This document shows, one piece after another, positions 1 through 8,458 of a stretch of DNA of 64,000 nt. The notes below the pieces were generated by a model. That model was not told the DNA's origin. It worked only from the letters and a program-made list of their open reading frames with translations, and did no database searches. Both the position numbers and the translations under genes were made by a program. The stretch spans positions 1 to 64,000 of the forward strand of contig PHDJ01000009.1 in the NCBI GenBank assembly GCA_002842575.1. The letters run 5' to 3'. This DNA comes from Bacteroidetes bacterium HGW-Bacteroidetes-2. GTDB taxonomy: Bacteria; Bacteroidota; Bacteroidia; Flavobacteriales; Flavobacteriaceae. Position 1 is the stretch's first letter; each line of letters opens with the position of its first letter.

Positions 1-39
1 CATTGTGAGTAATCTCAAAAAATTTTATCATAACCAAGC

Positions 40-94
40 GGTCTCGATACGATGATGCCTTTAGGCTCCCGCCTAAAGACATCACCACTCGACC
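40..94. repeat. Imperfect long inverted repeat (hairpin)
   Basis: Two arms of about 24-27 bases (ggtctcgatac...tttaggc and gcctaaag...actcgacc) face each other across a four-base loop, with a perfect core gcctaaag/ctttaggc. The element lies just beyond the 3' end of the minus-strand barrel gene and could end its transcript. The outer part (ccaagcggtctcga...ctcgacctgacag) resembles a short dispersed intergenic repeat that I recall from flavobacterial genomes. The link to a repeat family is from memory; the hairpin itself is visible. Confidence 0.6.
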
Positions 95-116
95 TGACAG
101 AAGTAAAAAGGCTTGC

Positions 117-749
117 TTAATACCAGTCGGCGTGCCTTCTACCATCACCTAAATACAGCATCACGCCAAAACTAAGAGTAGCAAATGAACCTGTTTTATC
201 TTGAAAATCAGGTGAAAGTAAGATTCCAGAAAAGGAATAATGCTGCTTAAAATTTACAATATAGCTGCCATCAGCATACAAAGCAAAACGCTCCGACAAT
301 TTTACTTGAGGTCGAAAGCCAAAAATAAAATTCCCTGTTTGTTCTGCACTTCGTAAGGCTAAAGGTTTCGCTCTAGCATATCCAAAACCCGCATGGGCAA
401 GAACACCTACGTTTTCATAAATATAATACGGCAAAACATGTCTTCCTAGGTTATACACAGCCTCAACACTTACCCTATTATAATCAACGCCAGAATCGGC
501 ATTGTTTTTATCTTCAAAATGATTGTTGTTGTATGCGACTTTCAAACCAAGTTTTTGAGTGATTTGGTATCTAGCGCCAACTTCAAAATTTCCAAGACCT
601 ACAAAATTAGATCTACTGGTTTTATCGCCCGGAGATAACGGTGCGTGCAGACCATAGCCAATTTCAAAAGAAAAAGAGTTGAATTTATCATTTTGGGCAA
701 AAGAAATACTTGCTGTAAGCAACAGCAGGGTAAGCAAATACATTTTCAT
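117..749 (-). CDS. Secreted outer-membrane beta-barrel protein, function unknown
   Basis: Likely a small outer-membrane barrel of about 210 residues. The ORF-track start at 779 adds ten residues before a clean signal peptide (MKMYLLTLLLLTASISFAQ), so I place the start at the ATG ending at 749. After cleavage the chain is a series of short strands rich in Gly, Tyr and Phe (for example FSFEIGYGLHAP, GLKVAYNNNHF, FATLSFGVMLYLG), as in the OMP_b-brl families. No catalytic motif is seen. It stands alone: a hairpin repeat follows it, and decayed sequence lies upstream. The envelope location is well supported by the signal peptide, but no specific role can be given. Confidence 0.8.
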   Translation of the reverse strand: MKMYLLTLLLLTASISFAQNDKFNSFSFEIGYGLHAPLSPGDKTSRSNFVGLGNFEVGARYQITQKLGLKVAYNNNHFEDKNNADSGVDYNRVSVEAVYNLGRHVLPYYIYENVGVLAHAGFGYARAKPLALRSAEQTGNFIFGFRPQVKLSERFALYADGSYIVNFKQHYSFSGILLSPDFQDKTGSFATLSFGVMLYLGDGRRHADWY

Positions 750-870
750 AAGTAGGTTTTTATTTAATTGGGGTGTCAAAGATACTTAAAACGTAGTATT
801 TTACAGTATAGTATGTACATTTTCTATTTAAAGTGTTAGTTAATTTGATGGAGTGATGGTTGGATGGATG

Positions 871-1436
871 TTATATGTTGCTGCGCAAAACGCTTCGGGC
901 GTTATAGCATACTACCGTTACCATAGCTGTAGTGGTAACGATATTTTCGTTGACATTGGCAATGGTAAGAATGATGGTATTATCGCCTAGGTAGGCAAAG
1001 CTAAATTCTGTTTTATCGATAAAAAGAAAAACATCCAAGGAGCTATTACTGCTACCATTATCCACATCACTACGTGGGATATTTACTTGTACATTTTCGT
1101 CTAATTGAAGGTAAATAGAGTTTTACGCATAGCGATTGGCATTGAACGAGGTAATTGTTTGTGCACTATGGGTTATTCCTGCGGTACCAACATAAATGTA
1201 AAGATTTAATTGTCTGGTGACATGGGTTGGGCTTATGGCAAAGAAGTTATTTACAACTTTCTGTGCAAAAAACACTCTGAAAAAGCGACTTCAACCAAGC
1301 ATATATGGTCTTTCAAAGTAATATCATTATTTTGAATATCCACAAAAACAATTGATAACGTAGTAGTTACACAATCCGTAACACCATCAAAATTTAGGGT
1401 GTTCTTTTGGATTTTCGTAAAATAAATGATCTGCAA
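871..1436 (-). pseudogene. Decayed gene, frameshift plus in-frame stop
   Basis: The gap between the barrel gene and the epimerase holds two short minus-strand reading frames (61 and 64 codons) that read as parts of one protein. The 64-codon ORF begins only at a GTG. Its frame continues upstream through NSIYLQLDENVQVNIPRSDV to a single TAA, and beyond that through YIYVGTAGITHSAQTITSFN back to about 1290. The 61-codon ORF lies upstream in another frame and runs to about 1251, so a frameshift near 1251-1290 would join the pieces. The result is a protein of about 180 residues with extracellular-like Ser/Thr/Asn-rich composition. I do not recognise the family. Two chance ORFs remain possible, but the long stop-poor stretch around a lone TAA argues for decay. 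Confidence 0.5.
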
Positions 1437-1515
1437 AAAAAGGAAAATTCAAGGAATTAATAAATCGCCTTATAAAAAACATTTTAATTGGCACATCGTA
1501 TAAAAATCTATCCGT

Positions 1516-2502
1516 TTATAGGTATTTAAAACGAGTCCATGTTTTTTCTAAACCATCCCTTACACTAAAGTGAGGTAGGTAATCCAATTGCGCTTTGGCT
1601 TTGCTAATATCTGCTAGAGAGTCGCGCACATCGCCGGCTCTACTTGGTCCATAAATTGCATTTAGTTGTATTTTAGATATTTCTTGCAAATCGTTCCACA
1701 AAGTATTTAAGCTTATGCGTTCACCAAAAGCAATATTATACACTTGATTTACGGCTTTTTCTGAAGCGAAAAGGGCTTTTATGTTTGCTTGAACAGCATT
1801 TTCTATAAAGGTAAAATCACGAGTTTGCCCGCCATCCCCATGAATGGTGGGTGCTTTACCCTGTTTTAAAGATTGCATAAACAGAGGAATTACAGCCGCA
1901 TAAGCACCCGTAGGGCTTTGTCTTGGGCCAAACACATTAAAATATCTTAATCCGATAGTGGCGGTTTTGTAGGTTTTGTAAAACACATCGGCATACAGCT
2001 CGTTTACTAATTTAGTAACCGCATAGGGCGACAATGGTTTTCCAATATGGTCTTCTACTTTTGGCAATGAGGGACTATCGCCATAGGTAGAGCTAGAAGC
2101 GGCATACACCAATCGTTTCACCGTTGGACTTTCTTTTTGTGCTACTAATATATTTAAAAACCCGCTAACATTGACGTCGTTAGAAATAATTGGATTTTCA
2201 ATAGATCGTGGTACAGATCCTAAAGCCGCTTGATGCGAAACAAAATCTATGTCTTCCATTGCTTTTTTGCAGGTATCTAAATCGCGGATATCGCCTTCTA
2301 AAAATTCAAAAGCCGGATGAAATTGAAAGGCTTCCATATTTGCCAGAAAACCGGTAGAGAGGTTGTCTAGCACACGAACTTTTTTAGCGTTATTTTTAAG
2401 CAGGTATTCTACAATATTAGACCCAATAAAACCAGCTCCGCCAGTAACTAAAAAAGCGAATGGTGAAAGGTCTTGTTCTTGGTATTTGTGAGCATACATC
2501 AT
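1516..2502 (-). CDS. SDR-family UDP-sugar 4-epimerase (WbpP/TviC-like)
   Basis: Extended short-chain dehydrogenase/reductase that probably interconverts UDP-GlcNAc/UDP-GalNAc or the corresponding uronic acids for surface polysaccharide. The N-terminal lead (MMYAHKYQEQDL) before the Rossmann motif TGGAGFIG (residues 20-27) is typical of WbpP-type epimerases. The active site shows SSST (136-139) and YAVTK with Tyr160 and Lys164. The C-terminal half carries the substrate-domain motif GLRYFNVFGPRQ. Its ATG overlaps the stop of the upstream dehydrogenase gene (ATGA, 4 bp), so the two are translationally coupled. Length (328) is normal. Exact substrate is inferred from the dehydrogenase partner. 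Confidence 0.9.
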   Translation of the reverse strand: MMYAHKYQEQDLSPFAFLVTGGAGFIGSNIVEYLLKNNAKKVRVLDNLSTGFLANMEAFQFHPAFEFLEGDIRDLDTCKKAMEDIDFVSHQAALGSVPRSIENPIISNDVNVSGFLNILVAQKESPTVKRLVYAASSSTYGDSPSLPKVEDHIGKPLSPYAVTKLVNELYADVFYKTYKTATIGLRYFNVFGPRQSPTGAYAAVIPLFMQSLKQGKAPTIHGDGGQTRDFTFIENAVQANIKALFASEKAVNQVYNIAFGERISLNTLWNDLQEISKIQLNAIYGPSRAGDVRDSLADISKAKAQLDYLPHFSVRDGLEKTWTRFKYL

Positions 2503-3785
2503 AATCTGCCGTCAATTTTATCGATAGGTAAAAAGGATTTAACATCAAAAACAACAGCGTTTTCTTTGCAATAGTTTTCTATTTGAAAGTTGGCAAACTG
2601 GTGGTGGGAAACCGTCAGAATAACCGCATCATAATCGGTTTTTAATTGCGATTTTTCACGCACTAGCGAAATATTAAATTCGTGTGCTACTTCTTCGGCA
2701 TTTGCCCAAGGGTCGTACACATCTATATTAAGGTTATATTTTTTGAGTTCGTCAATCACGTCGATGACTTTGGTATTTCGAATATCTGGGCAGTTCTCTT
2801 TAAAAGTAATCCCTAAGATTAAAACGTTGCCTCCTTTTACTTTAACGTCTTTTTGAATCATCATCTTCACCGTTTCCGTAGCCACATAACCACCCATACT
2901 GTCATTCATTCGTCTGCCTGCAAGTATGATTTCTGGATTGTACCCCTCCTCGACTGCTTTTTGTGCTAAATAATAAGGGTCAACCCCAATACAATGCCCG
3001 CCAACCAAACCGGGAGTGAACTTTAAAAAATTCCATTTGGTTCCCGCAGCTTCTAAAACTGCTTGGGTATCAATTTCAAGCAACCTAAATATTTTAGAAA
3101 GCTCATTCACAAAAGCAATATTGATATCGCGTTGAGAGTTTTCAATCACTTTTGCCGCTTCCGCCACTTTTATGGAAGGCGCTAAGTGCGTTCCTACAGT
3201 GATAATGGATTTATATAAATCATCTACTATTTTAGCAGCATCTGGAGTAGAGCCGGAAGTAACTTTTACTATTTTAGTTACCGTGTGTAATTTATCGCCT
3301 GGATTAATTCGTTCTGGCGAATAGCCTGCAAAGAAATCGGTGTTAAAAATAAGTCCCGAAACACGTTCTAAAACCGGCACACAAATATCTTCTGTAACAC
3401 CTGGATATACCGTAGATTCATAAATAACTATATCTCCCTTTTTTAAAAAAGTACCAATGGTTTCACTAGCTTTTATTAATGGGGTTAAAATAGGCTGATT
3501 GTGTTTATCGGTGGGGGTAGGTACCGTTACGATGTATCGATTTGCTTTACCTAAGGTTTCAGGAGAGTCGGTTATTAAAAGACCCGTGTTTGATGTGCGC
3601 TTAAGTACCTTTTTTAATTCTTGTTCATCCACTTCCAGTGTAAAATCGTTACCCCCATTTAATTCACCTACACGCTTTTTGTTGATGTCAAAGCCAATAG
3701 TGGGATACTTTTTTGCAAATTCAACGGCAAGAGGAAGACCAACATAGCCAAGACCAATAATAGCAACATAAGGGTTGTTTTTCAT
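2499..3785 (-). CDS. Nucleotide-sugar (UDP-N-acetylhexosamine) 6-dehydrogenase
   Basis: UDP-glucose/UDP-GlcNAc dehydrogenase family enzyme (WbpA/WecC/TviB type), which oxidises C6 of a UDP-hexosamine to the uronic acid in two NAD-dependent steps. The NAD-binding motif GLGYVG is at residues 11-16. The catalytic cysteine is Cys265 in GGHCIGVDPYYL. A C-terminal Rossmann-like UDP-binding domain follows (NVLILGITFKENCPDIRNTK). Length 428 is standard. It is the first gene of a two-gene operon, overlapping the epimerase by 4 bp. Together they would make an activated amino-uronic acid for capsule, exopolysaccharide or O-antigen; no glycosyltransferases lie nearby in the window. Confidence 0.93.
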   Translation of the reverse strand: MKNNPYVAIIGLGYVGLPLAVEFAKKYPTIGFDINKKRVGELNGGNDFTLEVDEQELKKVLKRTSNTGLLITDSPETLGKANRYIVTVPTPTDKHNQPILTPLIKASETIGTFLKKGDIVIYESTVYPGVTEDICVPVLERVSGLIFNTDFFAGYSPERINPGDKLHTVTKIVKVTSGSTPDAAKIVDDLYKSIITVGTHLAPSIKVAEAAKVIENSQRDINIAFVNELSKIFRLLEIDTQAVLEAAGTKWNFLKFTPGLVGGHCIGVDPYYLAQKAVEEGYNPEIILAGRRMNDSMGGYVATETVKMMIQKDVKVKGGNVLILGITFKENCPDIRNTKVIDVIDELKKYNLNIDVYDPWANAEEVAHEFNISLVREKSQLKTDYDAVILTVSHHQFANFQIENYCKENAVVFDVKSFLPIDKIDGRL

Positions 3786-3877
3786 AATTATTTAATTAAA
3801 TAGATGCCTAAAAGAAGATAACAAAGGTAAAAAAATGAAATGGCAATGGGTTTGTTATTCCGATAAAATTGGCAATT

Positions 3878-3910
3878 AACCCTTCAAGGGTTTAAAACCC
3901 TTGAAGGGTT
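3878..3910. repeat. Double palindrome AACCCTTCAAGGGTT / AACCCTTGAAGGGTT
   Basis: This 33-base stretch is a perfect 16-base inverted repeat around a single centre base, and each half is itself a 15-base palindrome. It lies 37 bases past the stop of pssA on the minus strand and may serve as its transcription terminator, but there is no clear U-tract immediately after it. The nested structure may also mark a dispersed intergenic repeat. Confidence 0.75.
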
Positions 3911-3947
3911 ATACGGTTAATATAAAAGGTACATACGAGAAGAAGGG

Positions 3948-4685
3948 TTATTTTTTTTCTTTAAACAACACAGACAATACCACATAAAGAAAAATAACAA
4001 TTGGGATAGCCACAAACCAAAAAGAAACCAATAATACAATGCTGAGCAATAAAAAAAGATACCGTAAGGAGTTTGCTTTAAAACTTTTGGTTTTAAATTT
4101 TAATGAAAACAAAGGAATTTCTGCATTAAGCAAATAACAGCTAAAAACCGTAAGTACCATCAAGAACCAAGGATTTAAGATAAGCTGAAAAGCAATTTCA
4201 GAAGGCTGATATATTAAAATAAGAGGCAAGCTAATTATAAGCAACGCATTTGCTGGAGTTGGAAGACCTATAAAAGAAGACGTTTGTCTTGTATCCACAT
4301 TAAATTTTGCTAACCTAAATGCCGATGCTAAAACGATAAGCAGTCCTAATACTGGAAAAAAGTTAGCGGTATCTAATGCAAAATGAGCTTCATTCCATAG
4401 GTTTACTGGCGTAGGATGAACTCCAGACATAAAGAGCAATTGCACCATAAAAATGCCAGGGACAAGACCACTAGTAATCATATCGGCTAGCGAGTCGAGT
4501 TGTAGTCCTATTTCACTTTCCACCTTTAATATTCTAGCAAACATACCGTCGAAAAAGTCAAGAAAAATACCCAAAACCACAAATCCAGCAGCAAAAGGCA
4601 ACTCCCCTTGCAGTGCATAAATAGTGGCAATACATCCACAAAGTAAATTACATAAAGTAATGGCATTTGGAATTTGTTTTTTCAT
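3948..4685 (-). CDS. pssA: CDP-diacylglycerol--serine O-phosphatidyltransferase
   Basis: Membrane enzyme that makes phosphatidylserine from CDP-diacylglycerol and serine, the first step to phosphatidylethanolamine. The CDP-alcohol phosphotransferase signature is complete: Asp43, Asp46-Gly47, Ala50-Arg51, Gly60, Asp64 and Asp68 in DFFDGMFARILKVESEIGLQLDSLAD-like spacing. Several hydrophobic helices follow. I start at the ATG ending at 4685 (MKKQIPNAITLCNLLCG), because the extra 19 residues of the track entry are unlike the family and the resulting 245 residues match it. The C-terminus ends in a basic tail (VLFKEKK). A palindromic repeat follows the gene. Confidence 0.93.
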   Translation of the reverse strand: MKKQIPNAITLCNLLCGCIATIYALQGELPFAAGFVVLGIFLDFFDGMFARILKVESEIGLQLDSLADMITSGLVPGIFMVQLLFMSGVHPTPVNLWNEAHFALDTANFFPVLGLLIVLASAFRLAKFNVDTRQTSSFIGLPTPANALLIISLPLILIYQPSEIAFQLILNPWFLMVLTVFSCYLLNAEIPLFSLKFKTKSFKANSLRYLFLLLSIVLLVSFWFVAIPIVIFLYVVLSVLFKEKK

Positions 4686-4809
4686 GAGTAGCAATTTATT
4701 TTGTAAAAATAGCAAACTATTTTCGTCTAAGTCGAAAAGCAAACAATAACTAGGTAAAATTACAGTTTAATATTTGAAAAAAAATCGATATTTGCATCAA
4801 ATCCAGCCC

Positions 4810-5877
4810 TTGAAAAAAAAGTTATTTTTACTATTATATTTAAGCACTTTCATGCTTAGTGCGCAATCCGTAAGAAAGTATTCTAATGAGTTTATGAATA
4901 TTGGGGTTGATGCTCGTTCACTAGGGATGGCAAATGCCGTTACTGCAGGCACAAATGATGTAAATTCAGGGTATTGGAATCCAGCTGGGCTAGTGACTCT
5001 GGAAGACAGTCAACTCTCTTTAATGCACTCCTCCTACTTTGCAAATATTGCCACCTATAACTATGCCGCATTTGCAAAACCTTTAGACGACAGAAGTGCT
5101 ATTGGTTTTTCTATAATTCGTTTTGGGGTAGATGATATATTAAATACCACGCAACTTATCGACCAGCAAGGCAATATTGATTTTAACCGCATTAGTTTAT
5201 TTTCTACGGCAGATTATGGTTTTACTTTTTCTTATGCCCGGAAATTACCTTTAGATGGTTTAAATTATGGTGTAAATGCAAAAATAATTAGGCGGGTCAT
5301 CGGTAAATTTGCCTCCTCTTGGGGTTTTGGGTTTGATCTAGGCATTCAATTTGTAAAAAACGACTGGATGTTTGGTGTTATGGCACGCGATATTACTACG
5401 ACCTACAATATCTGGACTATCGATGAAAAAGAATTTGCAACCGTGCAAGCTGCCGTTGAAGGACAAAATCAGGAATTGCCTGAAACCACTGAAATCACTA
5501 TTCCTAAACTGCAAATAGGCATGGCGCGAACGTTTAATTTTAGAGGAGATTATTCCTTACAAGCAGCTGCCAATCTTAATATGCGGTTTGCGCAAACCAA
5601 CGACATTATTTCTACTGAAAGCGTAAGTGTAGATCCTGCATTAGGATTTGAGTTTGGATATATCGATTTAATTTTTTTACGAGCTGGTGTTGGTAATTTT
5701 CAAAATGTACGTCAACTAGACGGTAGCGAACAAGTTAATTTTCAACCCAATATAGGAGTAGGTTTCCAATACAAAGGCATTCAAATTGATTATGCCCTTA
5801 CAGATATTGGAGATCAAAGCGTTGCTCTATACTCTAATGTGTTTTCACTAAAAGTAGATTTGAGTATCTTTAGATAG
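4810..5877 (+). CDS. PorV/PorQ-family outer-membrane protein
   Basis: Outer-membrane beta-barrel of the PorV/PorQ family, related to type IX secretion components. The signature segment after the signal peptide is EFMNIGVDARSLGMANAVTA followed by a WNPAGL motif. The ORF track starts at TTG 4774, but the in-frame TTG at 4810 gives a compact signal peptide (MKKKLFLLLYLSTFMLSAQ), so I prefer it; both are TTG. A GATATTTG box at 4787-4794 resembles the -7 element and would place the transcript start after 4774. The final strand ends VFSLKVDLSIFR, with a terminal aromatic-basic pair. It is not the porQ gene itself (see 40790-41809). Whether it works in type IX secretion is not shown here. Confidence 0.85.
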   Translation: MKKKLFLLLYLSTFMLSAQSVRKYSNEFMNIGVDARSLGMANAVTAGTNDVNSGYWNPAGLVTLEDSQLSLMHSSYFANIATYNYAAFAKPLDDRSAIGFSIIRFGVDDILNTTQLIDQQGNIDFNRISLFSTADYGFTFSYARKLPLDGLNYGVNAKIIRRVIGKFASSWGFGFDLGIQFVKNDWMFGVMARDITTTYNIWTIDEKEFATVQAAVEGQNQELPETTEITIPKLQIGMARTFNFRGDYSLQAAANLNMRFAQTNDIISTESVSVDPALGFEFGYIDLIFLRAGVGNFQNVRQLDGSEQVNFQPNIGVGFQYKGIQIDYALTDIGDQSVALYSNVFSLKVDLSIFR

Positions 5878-5949
5878 TGTATCACAAACCCACTATCTAA
5901 CCCCTTACTCTACATTTTTTCTTTTCTTTACGGGATATCCACAAAGAAA

Positions 5950-5980
5950 TTTGTAATTCACAAAACCTACCTTATCTTTA
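5950..5980 (+). promoter_or_regulatory. Bacteroidota-type promoter for lnt
   Basis: TTTG at 5950-5953, 19 bases, then TATCTTTA at 5973-5980 fits the phylum consensus TTTG-N~19-TAnnTTTG with one mismatch. It lies 23 bases before the lnt ATG. Confidence 0.55.
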
Positions 5981-6003
5981 AGCCATAAAACAAGATTGCT
6001 TTT

Positions 6004-7599
6004 ATGAAGAATATACTTTTAGCCATTGCCTCTGGAATACTTCTTTCCTTTGGTTGGCCTACTTGGGGTTTTCCAATACTTTTATTTTTCGGTTTTGTCC
6101 CCTTGCTTTTGGCTGAGAGAAGCATTCGCCTTTCAAATAAAAAACGAAAAGGAGGACGTATTTTTCTGCTTGCCTACCTTACCTTTTTTCTTTGGAATGT
6201 TATAAAAACCAACTGGCTTTGGTTTTCTTCTGAATTTGGTGCCGCTTTTGCCATACTCGTAAACTCTTTATTGATGGCAATTGTTTTTATACTCTTTCAT
6301 CATTTTGCTAAACGAACCACCTTTTTTATCTCCTCGGTATTTTTAGTTTGCTTGTGGATTTGCTTTGAAAAAATGCACCTAAACTGGGAATTTTCTTGGC
6401 CTTGGTTGAATTTGGGTAATGGTTTTTCAGAATACATTACTTGGATACAATGGTATGAGTTTACAGGAACTTTTGGTGGAACATTGTGGGTTTGGCTCGT
6501 AAATTTTGGTGTGGTAAAAAGCATAATTCTGTATCAAGAACACCATAAAAAAGAAATTCTTATTCGCGGAAGCATAAAAACAGCCCTCTATATCGCAGTG
6601 CCTATAGCCATTTCTTTGATACTATTTTACTCCTACGATGAACATGGAGAAAAAGTAAACATCGTGGTATTACAACCCAATATCGATCCGTATTCCGAAA
6701 AATACAATGTGTCTAATGACGAAATTGCAACGATACTTTTTGACCTTGCTGAAACAAAAATAACCACGGAAACCGATTTTGTGCTTGCACCCGAAACCGT
6801 TTTTGCAGCAAACGAACGTATTGAAGCATTTGAAAACGGTCCGTTAGCAAACCGCATTCGTGCATTTAACAGCAAGTATCCTAAATTACATTTTCTTTCC
6901 GGAGTATCGTTGTATAAGGTCTTTGATAACCCGGACGAGGTTACACCACAATCCAATCTTGCTAAAAGCGGAGTGTATTACAATACTTATAACTCTGCAT
7001 TTATGCTTAGTGCCAAACCAAAAATGGATGTGTATCACAAATCCAAATTAGTGGTAGGGGTAGAAAGCACTCCCTACGTAAGTATTATAAAACCCTTATT
7101 GGGCGACATCATGTTAGATTTAGGCGGCACGGTAGCCATGAAGACCACACAAGAAGACCGTGGCGTTTTTTGGAGTGCTGACCAACGGTTTAAAACCGGA
7201 CCAATTATTTGCTATGAATCGGTTTATGGCGAGTTTGTTACTGGTTATGTGCGAAATAATGCAAATTTTCTTTCCATTATCACTAACGATGCATGGTGGG
7301 GTGAAACGCAAGGGCATAAACAACATTTAAGTATCGCAAGACTTCGGGCTATTGAAACCCGCAGAGGAATTGCGAGGAGCGCTAACACCGGAATTTCTGC
7401 TTTTATCAATCAAAAAGGCGAAATTATGGAATCGTTAGCATACCAGACTACGGGGGCATTAGCAGGAAGTCTTTTTTTAAATGAAAAATATACTTTCTAT
7501 GTGCAATACGGCGATTTCATATACCGTATTGCTTTATTTGTTTGGATAGGCGTTTTGTTGATTGCTTTTACAAAAAGACGTGGAGAAGTCCTAACGTAG
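6004..7599 (+). CDS. lnt: Apolipoprotein N-acyltransferase
   Basis: Inner-membrane enzyme that adds the third acyl chain to the N-terminal cysteine of lipoproteins, using phospholipid as donor. About six hydrophobic segments fill residues 1-210. A nitrilase-type periplasmic domain follows with the catalytic triad visible: Glu264 (LAPETVF), Lys346 (YHKSKLVVGVE) and Cys403 (GPIICYESVYGE). A last membrane helix is at the C-terminus. Length 531 is normal for Bacteroidota. It is followed after 13 bp by a methyltransferase gene and then by a LolD-like ATPase, so lipoprotein acylation and possibly sorting are encoded together. Confidence 0.95.
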   Translation: MKNILLAIASGILLSFGWPTWGFPILLFFGFVPLLLAERSIRLSNKKRKGGRIFLLAYLTFFLWNVIKTNWLWFSSEFGAAFAILVNSLLMAIVFILFHHFAKRTTFFISSVFLVCLWICFEKMHLNWEFSWPWLNLGNGFSEYITWIQWYEFTGTFGGTLWVWLVNFGVVKSIILYQEHHKKEILIRGSIKTALYIAVPIAISLILFYSYDEHGEKVNIVVLQPNIDPYSEKYNVSNDEIATILFDLAETKITTETDFVLAPETVFAANERIEAFENGPLANRIRAFNSKYPKLHFLSGVSLYKVFDNPDEVTPQSNLAKSGVYYNTYNSAFMLSAKPKMDVYHKSKLVVGVESTPYVSIIKPLLGDIMLDLGGTVAMKTTQEDRGVFWSADQRFKTGPIICYESVYGEFVTGYVRNNANFLSIITNDAWWGETQGHKQHLSIARLRAIETRRGIARSANTGISAFINQKGEIMESLAYQTTGALAGSLFLNEKYTFYVQYGDFIYRIALFVWIGVLLIAFTKRRGEVLT

Positions 7600-7612
7600 C
7601 AAAATAAACTAT

Positions 7613-8383
7613 ATGCTTTATCCTATTCTATCCTACTTAAAATTCTTACTTACTTCTACAAATCAGCACGGCATACACTCTCCTTTTGTATTTGATTTTG
7701 TTACCAAATGCTTGTATGATACAAGAAAATATGCTGAATACAGCCATTTAAATGCCTACAGAAACTCTCTTTTAAAAAGAGAAGAAACCATTTTGATAAC
7801 TGATTTTGGTACTGGCTCAAAAGTATTTAAAACCAATAAACGCAAGGTAAAAGACATTGCAAAACATGCTGGTATCTCTAAAAAAAAACAACATCTTCTT
7901 TTTCGAATGGCGCACTATTTAAATAGTAAATTTTCACTTGAACTAGGAACTTCTTTAGGTCTTGCTACCATAGCTTTAGCCATAAATAAAAATAACAAAG
8001 TTACCACAGTTGAAGGATGTAAAAACACCGCAGAAGTTGCTAGGAAACATTTAGATGCCGTGGAATGTACTTCCGTAAAAATTCAGGTTGGCGATTTTGA
8101 AAAAGTTATTAAAAAATTCGCCAATACTTCATTTGATTTGGTTTATGTAGATGGCAACCACAACAAAGAAAGTACCCTTAACTATTTTGAACTTTTATTG
8201 CCCTTTGTGCATAATGAAACTCTTTTTATTTTTGACGATATTTATTGGTCAAAAGGAATGACAGAAGCATGGAAAGAAATCCAAAATCACCCGAAAGTAT
8301 CGGTAAGCATAGACGCTTATTATTGGGGTTTGGTGTTTTTTAGAAAAGAACAAAAAAAAGAAAGTTTTACCGTACGTTTGTAA
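7613..8383 (+). CDS. Class I SAM-dependent methyltransferase (O-methyltransferase-like)
   Basis: Rossmann-fold methyltransferase of 256 residues. Motif I reads LELGTSLGLATIALA, followed by an acidic end of strand beta-2 (VTTVEGC) and the motif FDLVYVDGNHNKESTLNYF, which is typical of the Methyltransf_24/O-methyltransferase group. The late part carries FDDIYWSKGMTEAW. The N-terminal 90 residues are basic and begin with a histidine-containing segment (NQHGIHSPFVFDFV) that I recall from a Bacteroidota-specific group. The substrate is unknown. It lies 13 bp after lnt, probably in the same transcript; its role in lipoprotein biology, if any, is a guess from position. Confidence 0.85.
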   Translation: MLYPILSYLKFLLTSTNQHGIHSPFVFDFVTKCLYDTRKYAEYSHLNAYRNSLLKREETILITDFGTGSKVFKTNKRKVKDIAKHAGISKKKQHLLFRMAHYLNSKFSLELGTSLGLATIALAINKNNKVTTVEGCKNTAEVARKHLDAVECTSVKIQVGDFEKVIKKFANTSFDLVYVDGNHNKESTLNYFELLLPFVHNETLFIFDDIYWSKGMTEAWKEIQNHPKVSVSIDAYYWGLVFFRKEQKKESFTVRL

Positions 8384-8458
8384 CATAGCTGTGCAAATTG
8401 CGTCCTATATGGCAATTCAAGCAATAGGTATTTACACTTTGCAAACCAACAATTACGT

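Noticed and set aside
888-903. Short aacgcttcgggcgtt hairpin near 890
   Set aside because: Too short to call. It lies inside the decayed reading frame and may be coincidental.
6300-6956. Minus-strand ORFs of 74 and 107 codons
   Set aside because: Lie entirely inside lnt, whose catalytic motifs are complete. Shadow frames.
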